Positions 38,730 to 49,083 are shown, counted from the stretch's first letter. The stretch: 59,089 nucleotides of DNA from Streptococcus mitis (GCF_009496285.1 NZ_WIJK01000014.1:1-59089); one strand, 5' to 3'. The notes: generated by a model from the sequence alone, not told the origin. Numbers and translations: made by a program.

Positions 38730-39353
38730 TTAATCAATATATAACATAGCAGTGCGGTTTTCCGAGCGATAATAAAACTTGCCAGAGAAAGATTTAGCTT
38801 CTTGTAGCAAATCCTCTTGACTATAGCCTTTGAGACGCTTGCGACCATCTGCCAAGCTTTCCAAATCTGTCAAAGCTGTAAGATTTTCCACGCTAACAAC
38901 TTCCTCGTCTCCGACAGCATTCATGTAAATTTTTCCAGACTCCTCAAAAACCAGCTGATGTGGAAAAATTTGCGCAATCTCAAAGAGCAAGTCATCTGAA
39001 ATCTTCTCTTCATTCTCAGAGAAAATTCGACCCAGTCCCTCAATCTCATAACAAAAACCAAAGGATTTACCAGACAGATTAAGTCGAATAAAAGGCTTAT
39101 TTTCTAGAGTGAAACTAGGTTCAGCATTGTAGAGGTTCAGTTCCTGGCTGACTTCTGCAAAATAATCTGTCGCAGCTTGAGGACTCTTTTTCTGGTAGAG
39201 TTCTGCAAAGTAGGCATTCACTACGCTGGGTGGAGGGGTGATGAGAGCTAGTTGCTCTTCTTCAGACCTACCAGCTAGAAGCTGGTCCAAATATACCTTG
39301 TCTAGACTTGTATAGCCACCATATTTGAGAGCTAATGATTTGATATCAGTCAT
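38730..39353 (-). CDS. Conserved hypothetical protein of the miaA-hflX-rnz cluster
   Basis: A 207-residue soluble protein conserved next to hflX and rnz in streptococci. Visible features are 'LALITPPPSVVNAYFAELYQK' in the N-terminal half and a predicted beta-rich central part. Some databases label relatives 'cystathionine beta-lyase', but there is no pyridoxal-phosphate lysine motif and the protein is half the length of that enzyme, so I do not accept the name. It overlaps hflX by 8 nt and is 14 nt before rnz. Confidence 0.85.
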   Translation of the reverse strand: MTDIKSLALKYGGYTSLDKVYLDQLLAGRSEEEQLALITPPPSVVNAYFAELYQKKSPQAATDYFAEVSQELNLYNAEPSFTLENKPFIRLNLSGKSFGFCYEIEGLGRIFSENEEKISDDLLFEIAQIFPHQLVFEESGKIYMNAVGDEEVVSVENLTALTDLESLADGRKRLKGYSQEDLLQEAKSFSGKFYYRSENRTAMLYID

Positions 39354-40584
39354 AAAATTCTTCTAATCTCCATTTATTTTTCTCAGAAATGTAGCCTCTG
39401 ATGACTTCGCCATCATCTTGGTAGTCACGTTCTTCTAGGATAGCAACACTTTCTAAATCATGAATCTTGTAAGACTTAGAAAAAGTCACGCGCAAAGTAA
39501 AGGGTTCAAAAATTTCCTTGATCTTATCTAGCAATAAAGCCTGCAACTGTTCTCGACTATCCTCAGATTTGGCAGAAATCAGTGCATACGGCGTTTGGGT
39601 AGGCGTGAAATCCTCCACCAAATCCGCTTTATTATAAAGGGTTAGGCGAGGAATATCCTCCATGTCCAAGTCTTTCATGATAGACAGGACCGTTTTTTCA
39701 TGTTCCTCATGGTAAGGATTGCTGGCATCAATAACATGAACCAGAAGATCCACATGCTTGCTTTCTTCCAAGGTCGACTTGAAACTAGACACCAACTCTG
39801 TCGGCAAATCTTGAATAAACCCAACAGTATCAGTTAAAGTCACCTGTAGATTCCCACCAATATGGATGCTTTTAGTCGTCGCATCCAAAGTCGCAAAGAG
39901 CTCATCTGCCTCATACTGGGTCTTGCTAGTCAAGGTGTTCATGATAGTTGACTTACCAGCATTGGTATAGCCAATCAAGCCAATCTTAAAAGTACTTGAC
40001 TCCAAACGTTTTTCTCGAACTGTCGCCCGATTTTTCTCAACCACCTTGAGCTGGCGCTCGATATCTGTAATCTGGTTGCGAACACTACGACGATTAAGCT
40101 CCAGCTGACTTTCACCTGGACCACGGGAACCAATTCCCCCTGCCTGACGGCTGAGCATAATCCCCTGACCAACCAAACGAGGCAAGAGGTATTTGAGCTG
40201 AGCTAGATGAACTTGGAGCTTCCCTTCATGGCTTCGAGCCCGCATGGCAAAGATATCCAAAATCAACTGCATGCGGTCAATGACCTTGACCCCTAGAACT
40301 TCTTCTAAATTGACATTTTGCCTTGGAGTCAAGCGGTTGTTGACAATGACAGTGGTGATTTCTTCTGCATCCACCATGAGCGCAATTTCTTCTAACTTAC
40401 CAGAGCCGACGAAGGTCTTAGAGTCATACTTTTCACGTTTTTGTCTGTAGCTATCTACAACGACTGCACCAGCTGTCTTGGCTAGACTGGCCAACTCTTC
40501 CATGGAGAGGTCAAAATTGTCCATGTCCTGCAATTCCACACCAATCAGCAGGACTCGCTCCTCTTTTTTCTCCGTTTCAATCAT
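39346..40584 (-). CDS. hflX: GTPase HflX
   Basis: A 412-residue ribosome-associated GTPase that splits stalled or heat-damaged ribosomes. N-terminal HflX domain with '[16 protein letters not shown]' (about 57-72) and the glycine-rich '[17 protein letters not shown]' loop, then the G domain: G1 'GYTNAGKST' (near 205), G3 'DTVGFI' and G4 'NKAD'. It overlaps miaA by 8 nt and the next gene by 8 nt, showing translational coupling. Confidence 0.95.
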   Translation of the reverse strand: MIETEKKEERVLLIGVELQDMDNFDLSMEELASLAKTAGAVVVDSYRQKREKYDSKTFVGSGKLEEIALMVDAEEITTVIVNNRLTPRQNVNLEEVLGVKVIDRMQLILDIFAMRARSHEGKLQVHLAQLKYLLPRLVGQGIMLSRQAGGIGSRGPGESQLELNRRSVRNQITDIERQLKVVEKNRATVREKRLESSTFKIGLIGYTNAGKSTIMNTLTSKTQYEADELFATLDATTKSIHIGGNLQVTLTDTVGFIQDLPTELVSSFKSTLEESKHVDLLVHVIDASNPYHEEHEKTVLSIMKDLDMEDIPRLTLYNKADLVEDFTPTQTPYALISAKSEDSREQLQALLLDKIKEIFEPFTLRVTFSKSYKIHDLESVAILEERDYQDDGEVIRGYISEKNKWRLEEFYD

Positions 40585-41461
40585 CTAAAAACTCCTCTAT
40601 CTGGCTTAAAATGCGATCTTTTACACCAGACTCTCCAATCTGATAAAAGGTCACCTGCATGCGATTACGGAACCAGGTCAACTGACGCTTAGCAAAACGA
40701 CGGGTCGCCTGTTTAAGACTCTCACTAGCTTCTTCCAAGGTCTGCTCTCCACGGAAATAAGGAAAGAGTTCCTTGTAGCCAATCCCTTTAGCAGCCTGCA
40801 CATCTGGATAATGGTCAAACAACCACTTAGCTTCATCCAATAATCCAGCTTCAAACATCAAATCTACACGGTGGTTAATCCGTTCATACAATTGACTACG
40901 CTCATCATCCAAGCAAATAATCAGAGGTTCATACAAGGTCTCTTGATTTTCCAAGTCTTGACCAAAATGAGCAATTTCTAAGGCTCGCATGGCACGGCGA
41001 CGATTAAACTGGGGAACTTCAAGACCTGCTTGCTCTATGAGTTGGGCTAACTCCTCATCTGAAAAAGGCTCTAAACTAGCACGATAAGCTAAAATGTCCT
41101 CATGAGGTGTCTCCCCACCTAAATGATATCCTTCTAGCAGACTCTGGATATAAAGTCCTGTCCCACCAGCTATAATAGCGAGCTTACCTCGACTTTGAAT
41201 ATCCTCAATAGCTGTCTTGGCCTCTGAAACAAAATCAAAAGCCGAGTAAGACTCGGTTACCTCTCTAACATCAATCAAGTGATGAGGAACACTTGCCTGC
41301 TCCTCCGGACTAGCCTTGGCTGTCCCAATATCTAGTCCTCGATAGACTTGTTGGCTATCTCCACTAACTACTTCACCATTAAAATGCTTAGCAACTTCAA
41401 TGGCTAGAGCTGTCTTTCCAACTGCAGTTGGTCCAACAATCACAATTATTTTTGTTTTCAT
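40577..41461 (-). CDS. miaA: tRNA dimethylallyltransferase
   Basis: A 294-residue enzyme that adds dimethylallyl to the N6 of A37 in tRNAs reading UNN codons. P-loop '[11 protein letters not shown]' (about 10-20), '[17 protein letters not shown]' with the substrate-binding Asp, and 'RRAMRALEI' are conserved. ATG 41461 is preferred because AGGAAA lies 6-8 nt before it; an earlier ATG at 41485 has no clear ribosome site. First gene of the operon miaA-hflX-hypothetical-rnz-SDR. Confidence 0.94.
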   Translation of the reverse strand: MKTKIIVIVGPTAVGKTALAIEVAKHFNGEVVSGDSQQVYRGLDIGTAKASPEEQASVPHHLIDVREVTESYSAFDFVSEAKTAIEDIQSRGKLAIIAGGTGLYIQSLLEGYHLGGETPHEDILAYRASLEPFSDEELAQLIEQAGLEVPQFNRRRAMRALEIAHFGQDLENQETLYEPLIICLDDERSQLYERINHRVDLMFEAGLLDEAKWLFDHYPDVQAAKGIGYKELFPYFRGEQTLEEASESLKQATRRFAKRQLTWFRNRMQVTFYQIGESGVKDRILSQIEEFLDD

Positions 41462-41581
41462 CTTTTTTCCTTGAAAAATTCCCATTTTTTCGTTACTATT
41501 ATTATATCACAAAAAGGTCAGTCAGAAAAATGCGACCTCTTGAGGTAGCTGGCTGATTTATAAGTTAAAGGAGGAATACTC

Positions 41582-41752
41582 ATGGCTAAAGGATTCGCTA
41601 AAGGTCTTGTAACAGGTATTGCAGGAACTGTCGCTGCAGTTGCAGGTGCAGTATACGCAGTTAAAAAGAAAGTGATCGAACCAGAAGAACAAAAAGCAGC
41701 TTTCATCGAAGAAAACCGTAAGAAAGCAGCGCGTCGTCGCGTATCACGTTAA
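41582..41752 (+). CDS. DUF3042 family small protein
   Basis: A 56-residue protein with an N-terminal glycine/alanine-rich hydrophobic helix (about 5-25, 'GLVTGIAGTVAAVAGAVYAV') and a basic C-terminus ending 'RRRVSR'. This fits DUF3042, a family found in lactobacilli and streptococci with no known role. AAGGAGG lies 10 nt before the ATG. It stands alone, opposite in direction to its neighbours, with its own terminator. Confidence 0.88.
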   Translation: MAKGFAKGLVTGIAGTVAAVAGAVYAVKKKVIEPEEQKAAFIEENRKKAARRRVSR

Positions 41753-41759
41753 AAAATAA

Positions 41760-41793
41760 AAGAAGTTGGGATTTTTCTCAACTTCTTTTTTTC
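41760..41793. terminator. Terminator after DUF3042 gene
   Basis: Stem AGAAGTTGGGA / TCTCAACTTCT with T-run; it can also end the leftward thyA transcript that converges here. Confidence 0.85.
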
Positions 41794-41801
41794 TATTCTT
41801 T

Positions 41802-41869
41802 TATACTCAATGAAAATCAAAGAGCAAACTAGGAATCTAGCGTGATTTGAAGAGATTTTCAGAGAGTAT
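41802..41869 (-). repeat. Degenerate BOX remnant
   Basis: Only 68 bp: the end TATACTCAATGAAAATCAAAG is joined to GAAGAGATTTTCAGAGAGTAT, with most of boxA and all boxB lost. Its TAATACTC end again supplies the TAA stop codon of the adjacent gene, thyA. Confidence 0.85.
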
Positions 41870-42708
41870 TAAATGGCCAAGTCAAACTTCAACTGCGGTT
41901 TCACTGGATCGTAGTCAACCAGCTCAAAATCCTCTGCTTTAATATCAAAGAAATTTGTCTTGTCTGGTACATTCAAGACCAAACGTGGTTGGCAGTTTGA
42001 AGGCTCACGACGAAGCAATTCCTGAGCTTGTTCAAATTGATTGTCATAAATGTGAAGGTTATTGATAAAGTAGAAGAATTTCCCAACTTTCCAACCAAAA
42101 TGTTTAGCAATCATCATTTGAAGTGCCACATACTGCATGGCGTTGATGTGGTGAGCTACCAGCATATCGTTAGAACGCTGCGTCAAGGTCGCGTCTAGAT
42201 AGATGTCCCCGTCTACACGACGAACATCAAACATAGTCTGAAAGGCACATGGAAGAAGACCATCTGTCTCCTCAAAGGCCTGATAATCCCAAAGTGAAAT
42301 GATATTACGACGATTCCAAGGATTAGCTTCTAACTGTTTGAGAATTTTATTGATGATATCGTGCTTCTTAACAACAGCCCCATAACGCTCCCCAATAGTA
42401 CCTGTGTCTCCCACTTCCCAATCATTCCAGTAGTGAACATTGTACTTGTCATTGAGAACTTCTAAGCTATTGGTCTGGTCTTGATAAATCCAAAGAACTT
42501 CCTTGATAGCTGATTTGATTGCGATTGGTCGCAAGGTTGTGATGGGAAATTCCCCCTTGGCCAAGTCATACTCCGCAAAAGCACCTGTGATGTACTTGGA
42601 GTTAGCTACTGTTCCATCCTTATACTTGGGACGTGCTTGCTCGGAAAACACACCCTCATTCAAGATTCGCTCGATATTTTCTTTAAAAATCATATCTGCT
42701 TTTGTCAT
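41869..42708 (-). CDS. thyA: Thymidylate synthase
   Basis: A 279-residue enzyme that methylates dUMP to dTMP with methylenetetrahydrofolate. The nucleophile is Cys154 in 'LLPCAFQ'; '[17 protein letters not shown]' and 'NNLHIYDNQ' form the dUMP site. Length and the '[12 protein letters not shown]' phosphate loop agree with the family. It is monocistronic. Confidence 0.96.
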   Translation of the reverse strand: MTKADMIFKENIERILNEGVFSEQARPKYKDGTVANSKYITGAFAEYDLAKGEFPITTLRPIAIKSAIKEVLWIYQDQTNSLEVLNDKYNVHYWNDWEVGDTGTIGERYGAVVKKHDIINKILKQLEANPWNRRNIISLWDYQAFEETDGLLPCAFQTMFDVRRVDGDIYLDATLTQRSNDMLVAHHINAMQYVALQMMIAKHFGWKVGKFFYFINNLHIYDNQFEQAQELLRREPSNCQPRLVLNVPDKTNFFDIKAEDFELVDYDPVKPQLKFDLAI

Positions 42709-42756
42709 TTACCCCTACCTCAACTTTTATTTCTTAACTAGTATAGCATAAAAAAG

Positions 42757-42803
42757 AAAGGAGGAAAATCACTCGCTTACGGAAAGCAATTTTCTCCTTT
42801 TTA
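42757..42803 (-). terminator. Terminator of gki
   Basis: Leftward imperfect stem AAAGGAGAAAAT / ATTTTCCTCCTTT with a T-rich tail, between gki and thyA. Confidence 0.6.
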
Positions 42804-42812
42804 TGTTTATAT

Positions 42813-43772
42813 TTATTGCAAGACAAGTGACGCAGCTCCGATAACTCCAGCGTCATTTCCTAGAGTTGCAAGAGCCAATTTAGTAGTTGTACGAACTTGT
42901 GGGAAGGTATTTTCATCATAAACCTTTTGTACACCTTGGAGAAGGAAGTCTCCTGCAGCTGATACACCACCACCGATAACGATTGTTGATGGGTTTAGAA
43001 TTGAACCGATGTTGGCACATGCAATACCCAAGTAACGTGAGAAGTTACGGTAAACGATCAAGGCAAGGTCGTCTCCTTCTTTTGCCAAATCAAAGACAGT
43101 TTTAGCTGTTACTTCTTCTCCGTCATCAATCAAGCGTTTTAAGGCTGCATCGCCTTCGTATTCATCTGCATAACGACGAGTCAAGTTAACAATACCTGTC
43201 GCTGAAGCTACTGTCTCAAGACAGCCTTTTTTACCACACGTACATGCGATTGGTTGATCAAAGTCAACTGTTATGTGTCCAAGTTCACCTGCAGCACCAG
43301 CAACACCGTGGAGTAATTTGCCTTCTGCTACGATACCGCCACCAACACCTGTACCAAGTGTCATAAAGACAACGTCTGGTTGGTTTTCACCAGCACCCAT
43401 CCAGCGCTCACCAAGAGCTGCCACGTTGGCGTCATTGTCGATGAAGAATGGAATACCCAAGGCTTTTTCCATTTTTTCTTTGATTGGTTGAAGAGTTTTC
43501 CAGTTGAGGTTATAGGCACCGATAACAGTCCCTTTTTCACGGTCAACCACACCAGGTGATCCCATACCAATTCCACGGAAATCTTCAGCAGACAATCCAA
43601 GCAAGCCCAAACGATGTTGAATAGTTTCAATCATGTCGTCTACGATATGGCTTCCTTCATCCAAAATGTTAGTCTTGATAGACCATTTTTCTTGGATTTC
43701 TCCTTCTTGTGTTAAAATAGCGAACTTGATAGAAGTTCCACCAAGGTCAATCCCAATAATCTTTTGACTCAT
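42813..43772 (-). CDS. gki: Glucokinase (ROK family)
   Basis: A 319-residue ROK kinase that phosphorylates free glucose, for example glucose released by internal glycosidases. ATP site 'GIDLGGTSIKFA' (5-16), sugar site 'DNDANVAALGE', 'ELGHITVD', and the zinc-binding 'CTCGKKGCLE' (about 177-186) are all present. Streptococcal gki is used in sequence typing. The gene lies between a hydrolase gene and thyA. Confidence 0.96.
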   Translation of the reverse strand: MSQKIIGIDLGGTSIKFAILTQEGEIQEKWSIKTNILDEGSHIVDDMIETIQHRLGLLGLSAEDFRGIGMGSPGVVDREKGTVIGAYNLNWKTLQPIKEKMEKALGIPFFIDNDANVAALGERWMGAGENQPDVVFMTLGTGVGGGIVAEGKLLHGVAGAAGELGHITVDFDQPIACTCGKKGCLETVASATGIVNLTRRYADEYEGDAALKRLIDDGEEVTAKTVFDLAKEGDDLALIVYRNFSRYLGIACANIGSILNPSTIVIGGGVSAAGDFLLQGVQKVYDENTFPQVRTTTKLALATLGNDAGVIGAASLVLQ

Positions 43773-43812
43773 TTTTATCTCCTTTATGATTTATCACTTC
43801 TTTATTATTTTA

Positions 43813-44436
43813 TCAAACTTGTTTCAGCAATTCAAGAAAACTTCTGGTTAATTCTGCAAACTCTTTTGGTTTTGCCTTATTCAAGACATGAGGGCCGTCA
43901 GGGATGATCTCAAACTGAGAATCTGGCATCAGTTCTTGAATAGCTTTCATTGAACTGAGATTAGGCTTATCCTGACTACCACAAATTAACAAGCTTGGAT
44001 AGGGACAATTCCGTGCAATCTCTCTTAAATCAAGTGTTTTTAATTCTTCGGAAACTCCAACCATAAGAGCCTTATCTGCCCCCTGCTTCTCATATATCCT
44101 CTTAGGAAGCAATTTAAATATCAGCAACTGTATGTAAAAAGGAATGTTACCTGCTAATTTCAGTGGACATCCTGACAAAACCAAGGCCTGAAGATATGGT
44201 AGATCATAACTTGAAAGCTCCAATGCAAGTGCAGCCCCTAAAGACAAACCGATTAAGACAAAAGGTTCTGTCTCCTCTGATAAGTGCTGATAAATGCGCT
44301 CTTTGGCTTCTTGATAAGTCCCAACTCCAGTAGGAAATAACTCTATGGCTTCAGAAGGATAATCTGCCAGTAAATCCTGAACTTCTTTCCAACTATCTGC
44401 TGACTGACCTAGGCCATGTAAAAATATAAGTTTCAT
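43813..44436 (-). CDS. Alpha/beta hydrolase
   Basis: A 207-residue hydrolase with the nucleophile elbow 'GLSLGAALA' (Ser near 69), the oxyanion strand 'LIFLHGLGQSADSW' at the start, and the C-terminal 'PHVLNK' His. The substrate is unknown. It ends with 'FLELLKQV' and starts at the base directly after the pabB-pabC stop, so the two genes share a transcript; whether this hydrolase helps folate synthesis is not known. Confidence 0.87.
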   Translation of the reverse strand: MKLIFLHGLGQSADSWKEVQDLLADYPSEAIELFPTGVGTYQEAKERIYQHLSEETEPFVLIGLSLGAALALELSSYDLPYLQALVLSGCPLKLAGNIPFYIQLLIFKLLPKRIYEKQGADKALMVGVSEELKTLDLREIARNCPYPSLLICGSQDKPNLSSMKAIQELMPDSQFEIIPDGPHVLNKAKPKEFAELTRSFLELLKQV

Positions 44437-46158
44437 TTAGTTCTCCTGTAATGATAACTCATACAAGCCCCTGACTGCATTGCATCCGTATACAGTTTCT
44501 GCTCGCTTCAAATCTTCTATGGTTAAGACCTTCTCTTTTACTTGTTCGCTTTCAAGCAAGTGTTGACGATAAATCCCTGGTAAAATACCTAGTTGACTTG
44601 GCGGTGTATAGAGTTTGCCATCCATTTTCAAAACCAGATTGCCAATAGAGGTTTCAAGCAATTTTCCATCAGCAGTATGATAAATAATTTCATTCTCTCC
44701 CACTGTCAAATGCGGTCGGTGTGTCGTCTTAAAGTAGGTAAAGGCCTGCTGCAAATCAGCTTCTTGCCGACAAAGTTTAGCCTGACAGAAGCTAGAACTA
44801 ATCGGTGTCAATACTTGGCGATCAATGTCTATTTCTCCAGACTTATTGAGACTGATTCGCAAACGGTAGTCTTGATGGAGGTCACAAACTTGACACTCTT
44901 CCTCTATCTTTTGTCTCAAACTATCTTCATCAAATGTAAAGGCAAAATAACGACTAGCCTTTTGCAGTCTTTCCAGATGTTGATTTTCAAAGAGTAATTT
45001 CTTCTGACTGATTTTCCCTGTCGTTATTAATTGAAAACGAGGCTGTTTTCGGTAAAGAACAGCTGCCTTTTGCTGGACTTCACGGTATTCTGACTCCCAA
45101 GTACTATCCCAAGTGATGCCACCGCCGACTCCATAGATGGCTCGATCTCGATGCAGTTGAATGGTTCGAATAGCTACGTTGAAAATCCGTCTACCATTGG
45201 GAAGTAAGAGTCCAACAGTTCCACAGTAAACTCCTCTAGCTTGTGGTTCCAAATTCTTGATAATTTCCATAGTCGCTATCTTGGGAGCTCCTGTGATAGA
45301 ACCACATGGAAAGAGTGAACGGAAGATTTCTACTAGGTCAATATCTGGTCGTAACTGACTCTTGATGGTCGAAGTCATCTGCCAAACCGTTGAATACTGT
45401 TCCACCTGACATAAACGTTCCACATGCTCACTTCCCACCTCAGACAGACGATTCATGTCATTACGCAAGAGGTCAACTATCATCATATTTTCTGAACGAT
45501 TTTTGGGATCCTGCTCCAACCAAGCTGCTTCTTTCAAATCTTCAGCATCAGTCAGACCACGTTTAGTCGTCCCCTTCATAGGACGAGTTGTCAATTCACG
45601 ATCATTTTGTTCAAAAAAGAGTTCTGGACTCATGGAAATCACTGCCATGTCATCATGCTCTACGTAGGCATTGTAGCCTGCCTCCTGCTCCACCACCATA
45701 CGATTGTAGATAGCAAAAGGATTAGCAGACAACTCCTGCTTGAGTTGAACCGTATAATTGACCTGATAAGTATCGCCCTGTCGTAAATGATGGTGAATCT
45801 GAGCAATCGCCTTTTCATAGTCCTCTGCAGATGTTACTTCCTGCCAGTTTGATGGCAAAGCCACCTCCTCATAAGTCAGAGGAATGCTAGATTTTTCAAC
45901 GCTGTCATGAATAGTGAAATAGAGGAGATACTCTCCTAACAAGGGACCTGAGTGAACCGCCAACTTCTCCTCAAAAGCTGGCGCTGCTTCATAACTAACA
46001 TAACCCACCACATAATAGTCCTGTTCTTGGTAGCTTTCCACTTGAGCTAACAAGTCTGTTACTTCTGCTAAATCTCTGGTTTTTAATTCTTTGATAGGCT
46101 GGGTAAAGGTGTATCGCTCGCCCAAAGCCCTGAAATCAATCACTGTTTTTCTATGCAT
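44437..46158 (-). CDS. pabB: Aminodeoxychorismate synthase component I fused to aminodeoxychorismate lyase
   Basis: A 573-residue fusion for p-aminobenzoate synthesis, a folate precursor. Residues 1-370 are the chorismate-binding domain ('RPMKGTTKRG', 'LFPCGSITGAPK', 'YGVGGGITWDS'). Residues about 375-573 form a PabC-like class IV aminotransferase domain ('CNAVRGLYEL' at the end, which carries the family's last strand). The glutaminase subunit PabA is not in the window. The next gene downstream is the alpha/beta hydrolase. Confidence 0.93.
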   Translation of the reverse strand: MHRKTVIDFRALGERYTFTQPIKELKTRDLAEVTDLLAQVESYQEQDYYVVGYVSYEAAPAFEEKLAVHSGPLLGEYLLYFTIHDSVEKSSIPLTYEEVALPSNWQEVTSAEDYEKAIAQIHHHLRQGDTYQVNYTVQLKQELSANPFAIYNRMVVEQEAGYNAYVEHDDMAVISMSPELFFEQNDRELTTRPMKGTTKRGLTDAEDLKEAAWLEQDPKNRSENMMIVDLLRNDMNRLSEVGSEHVERLCQVEQYSTVWQMTSTIKSQLRPDIDLVEIFRSLFPCGSITGAPKIATMEIIKNLEPQARGVYCGTVGLLLPNGRRIFNVAIRTIQLHRDRAIYGVGGGITWDSTWESEYREVQQKAAVLYRKQPRFQLITTGKISQKKLLFENQHLERLQKASRYFAFTFDEDSLRQKIEEECQVCDLHQDYRLRISLNKSGEIDIDRQVLTPISSSFCQAKLCRQEADLQQAFTYFKTTHRPHLTVGENEIIYHTADGKLLETSIGNLVLKMDGKLYTPPSQLGILPGIYRQHLLESEQVKEKVLTIEDLKRAETVYGCNAVRGLYELSLQEN

Positions 46159-46175
46159 ATCCTAAGTATACCATA

Positions 46176-46210
46176 AAAGCCAGACCCCAAACAGGAGATC
46201 TGGCAATTTT
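46176..46210 (-). terminator. Terminator between zmp remnant and pabB
   Basis: Leftward stem GCCAGATCTCC / TGGGGTCTGGC with a TTTTAT tail, downstream of the zmp fragment and just upstream of pabB. Confidence 0.75.
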
Positions 46211-46275
46211 ATTCTTTGAGAATGATAAAGTAGATTTCACTTCCTTAGCAAATCTAAAAACACACTCTCTTTTAT

Positions 46276-47202
46276 CTATCCTTTGGGAAAGAGTTCAGAT
46301 GAAAAGGCATCTGTAACCTGCAATAGTTTCTGGAAGACTTTTTTCTTCAGGGCTACTGTATAGTTGGCAACTGAACCACCATACTTAAAGTTTCGGTAAT
46401 CCGTTTCTACTGCTTGGTCAAACAAGTCTTGCAATTTCTCATAAGAATCAATTTGCTGACCATCAATTTCAAAACTATGGATTCCTCGTTTTGCCTTAGC
46501 AATAATAGCGTCAAACCAAGCCTTCTTCCATTCTTCCAAGTTCTGGAACTTGCCTTTCGAAACCTTCTGGATAATGAAATCATCCCCAAGGGTGTCACGT
46601 CCCTCGCTTAAGGCTTCATCTTTGTATTTATTAGAAGCATAGCCTAGGAAACCATTTTCGTAGCCATAATAACCCCACATACGGAAGGCATTATGCTTGA
46701 AGGAGATGGCTCCTGGAGCTCCCTGACTTGTATTTCCACCATAGATAGCATCCACCATCTTGACATTGACATAAGCTGTCTTGAGTTCTTCTGGTCGGTA
46801 AGTTCCCTGATAATGCCTATTGGTGATGATGTTATGTTTGATTAAATCATCCACAGAATTTAGCTGAGTCTTGGCTTCCTCATCTGTCAATGGACGGACA
46901 TAGTCCCACTGGTTTGGAGCAAGGAGTTTATTATCCTGGTCCTGATAGCGCATTTGCTTGGTCATCTTGCTGAACCAAGCCTTCTTCAAAGCCAGATCAT
47001 TCTTAGCGAGAACTCGTTCCCCTTCCAGATAATCTAGAAGCATCAAGGCCTCATTATAACCTTTCATGTAGTGGTCAATCTGCTGGCGTGTTTGCAACTT
47101 GGTTGGATCTGGATTGTACCATTGGTCCCCATCATTTGGTCGCATATAAGCCATGTTGAGCCCGAGAGCGCCATATTCACCCTGATAGCTTTCACCTTAC
47201 TT
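46276..47202 (-). pseudogene. 3' fragment of a zmpB-like zinc metalloprotease gene
   Basis: About 308 codons are homologous to the last third of the metalloprotease domain of the full-length gene at 49182-55229, starting at the 'GEYGALGLNMAY' position. Shared motifs include 'HYMKGYNEALMLLDYLEGE', 'YGGNTSQGAPGAISFKHNAF' and 'MWGYYGYENGFLGYASNKY'. The HETTH zinc site, signal, repeats and sortase motif are all missing, and an in-frame stop lies just upstream at about 47203. The sequence differs clearly from the full copy, so it is an older paralogue or an allele left by replacement. If translated from the internal ATG at 47154 it could not be an active protease. Confidence 0.88.
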
Positions 47203-47212
47203 GTTTTCAAAA

Positions 47213-47266
47213 TCAAAAATTTTCAGGAGTGATTCCAACACGTTCGATTAAATTGCCCAACCGCTT
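47213..47266 (-). pseudogene. Possible tail of a lost gene
   Basis: Between the zmp fragment and msrAB, one leftward frame reads KRLGNLIERVGITPENF and then stops, with another stop just before it. It may be the end of a deleted gene. I could not match it to a family, and it may be chance. Confidence 0.25.
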
Positions 47267-47338
47267 CTAAAATCCAAATTCTACACTTCTTATGAATTAA
47301 AATATATTTCTAGTAAACACTTTTTAATAATCTCAAGA

Positions 47339-48454
47339 TCACTCAACATAATCTAACAAATAACCATAACCCTTTTCTTCCATTTGATCCTTAGGAATAA
47401 AACGGATGGATAGACTATTGATACAATAGCGTAGCCCTCCCTTGTCCTGAGGTCCGTCTGTAAAGACATGCCCTAGATGGGAATCACCAGTTCTACTTCT
47501 GACTTCTGTTCTGACCATATTGTAGGACTTGTCTTCCTTGTAGGTCGCAACATCTGGACTGATAGGCTGGGTAAAACTTGGCCAACCACAACCCGATTCA
47601 AATTTATCTTTCGAAGAAAAGAGTGGTTCACCAGTTGCTACATCCACATAAATACCTGCTTCAAATTTATCCCAGTAACGATTTGAAAAGGCCCGTTCTG
47701 TTTGACTATTTTGAGTCACTGCATATTCCTCAGGAGAGAGGAGTTTTTTCAATTCATCGTCACTCGGTTTTGGATATTTACTCGCATCAATAACAGGATA
47801 GGATGCTTGATTGACATTGATATGGCAATATCCATTTGGATTTTTCTGGAGATAATCTTGGTGATAGTCCTCAGCCACGATAAAATTAGATAAGGCTTCC
47901 TTTTCAACCGCGAGAGGTTGCTCGTATTTCTTAGAAACTTGTTCAAAAACTTGATTGATGACTTCTAGGTCCTGCTCGTCCTTATAGTAGACTCCCGTTC
48001 TGTACTGAGTCCCCACATCATTGCCCTGCTTATTTTTACTAGTTGGATTGATAATGCGGAAATAATGGAGCAAGATTTCTTTTAGAGAAATTTGATTGGC
48101 ATCGTAGGTCACATGAACAGTCTCAGCATGGCCTGTTTGGCCGATCAATTCATACTGGGTTGTTTCTCCTCTGCCATTCGCATAGCCAGAAACAGCATCT
48201 GTCACACCTGCTACTCTTGAAAAATACTCTTCAACTCCCCAGAAACAGCCTCCCGCTAGATAGATTTCATGTAGGTCAGCATTTTTATCTGGCACAGTTT
48301 TTTTCTTAACACCTTGACCTTGGCTAACAGCTGCCTTCTCAATTTGAGAAGTATCAGTGTAGCTTGTGCTTCTTTTTTCCCAAAAAAATAAAAGTCCAAT
48401 AATAATACAAATGATGATTCCTATGAATACAATTGTTTTTAACTTATCATTCAT
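47339..48454 (-). CDS. msrAB: Surface peptide methionine sulfoxide reductase MsrA-MsrB
   Basis: A 371-residue fusion that repairs oxidised methionine in extracellular proteins. An N-terminal membrane anchor (about 8-26) is followed by MsrA (active Cys70 in 'GCFWGVEE', S-form) and MsrB (about 245-371; Cys289 in 'CGWPSF', catalytic Cys344 in 'RYCINS', R-form). It is 9 nt after etrx1, the thioredoxin-like lipoprotein that is expected to reduce it. A peroxide-making organism carrying spxB would need this repair. Confidence 0.95.
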   Translation of the reverse strand: MNDKLKTIVFIGIIICIIIGLLFFWEKRSTSYTDTSQIEKAAVSQGQGVKKKTVPDKNADLHEIYLAGGCFWGVEEYFSRVAGVTDAVSGYANGRGETTQYELIGQTGHAETVHVTYDANQISLKEILLHYFRIINPTSKNKQGNDVGTQYRTGVYYKDEQDLEVINQVFEQVSKKYEQPLAVEKEALSNFIVAEDYHQDYLQKNPNGYCHINVNQASYPVIDASKYPKPSDDELKKLLSPEEYAVTQNSQTERAFSNRYWDKFEAGIYVDVATGEPLFSSKDKFESGCGWPSFTQPISPDVATYKEDKSYNMVRTEVRSRTGDSHLGHVFTDGPQDKGGLRYCINSLSIRFIPKDQMEEKGYGYLLDYVE

Positions 48455-48463
48455 GAGTAACCT

Positions 48464-49024
48464 CTAATCTATGCTTTTCAAACTCTCTACAATACTTGCC
48501 TTATCCATAAAACCTGGCTGGATCTTAACTAGTTTTCCTTCTTTATCAATAAAGGCCTGGGTCGGATAAGAACGGACTCCGTAACTTGCTAAGAGTTGTC
48601 CCGAAGGGTCTAGAAGGACAGGGAGATTTTTATAGTCCAATCCTTGATACCATTTTTTAAAGGCTTCTTCTGCTTGCTCTCCTTTTTGACCAGGAGAAAC
48701 CACTGTCAAGATGACATAGTCATCACTTGCTTCTTTTGCCAGCTCATCGGTATCAGGTAAACTAGCTAGACAAATAGAGCACCAAGATGCCCAAAATTTG
48801 AGATAGACCTTTTTGCCCTTATAATCTGATAGGCGATAGGTTTTACCATCAACTCCCGTCAGTGAAAAGTCTGGAACTTCTTCTCCTTGTTTTGCCATTT
48901 GAGAGCTAACTTGTGCATTTTTGTCTCCATTTTGCTTATCAGCTTGGTTCTCCATCTGATTGTTACAAGCCGATAGACAGACCAGACTCGCGCAGACCAA
49001 TACAGTTGCTTGCCATGTTTTCAT
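48464..49024 (-). CDS. etrx1: Thioredoxin-like lipoprotein (Etrx1/TlpA type)
   Basis: A 186-residue lipoprotein. Signal with lipobox LSAC, so Cys20 is lipidated; the TlpA/ResA-like domain has the redox motif WCSIC (Cys82 and Cys85). It passes electrons to MsrAB at the membrane surface. ATG 49024 is chosen since GGAAGG lies 8 nt upstream; an in-frame ATG at 49048 has no ribosome site. In pneumococci a ccdA gene for the membrane electron carrier is next to this pair; here that position is taken by zmp. Confidence 0.92.
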   Translation of the reverse strand: MKTWQATVLVCASLVCLSACNNQMENQADKQNGDKNAQVSSQMAKQGEEVPDFSLTGVDGKTYRLSDYKGKKVYLKFWASWCSICLASLPDTDELAKEASDDYVILTVVSPGQKGEQAEEAFKKWYQGLDYKNLPVLLDPSGQLLASYGVRSYPTQAFIDKEGKLVKIQPGFMDKASIVESLKSID

Positions 49025-49077
49025 CTTCATCACCTTCCTCGTTATCATATGAATATAGATATTTGCTTTATAGTTCT

Positions 49078-49083
49078 ATTATA
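49078..49083 (-). promoter_or_regulatory. Candidate -10 of etrx1-msrAB
   Basis: TATAAT about 54 nt before the etrx1 start codon, with no clear -35. It suggests the pair has its own promoter downstream of the zmp terminator. Confidence 0.45.

Noticed and set aside
38730..39353. Annotation as cystathionine beta-lyase
   Set aside because: The protein is about half the needed length and has no pyridoxal-phosphate lysine motif; the label seems to be a propagated error.
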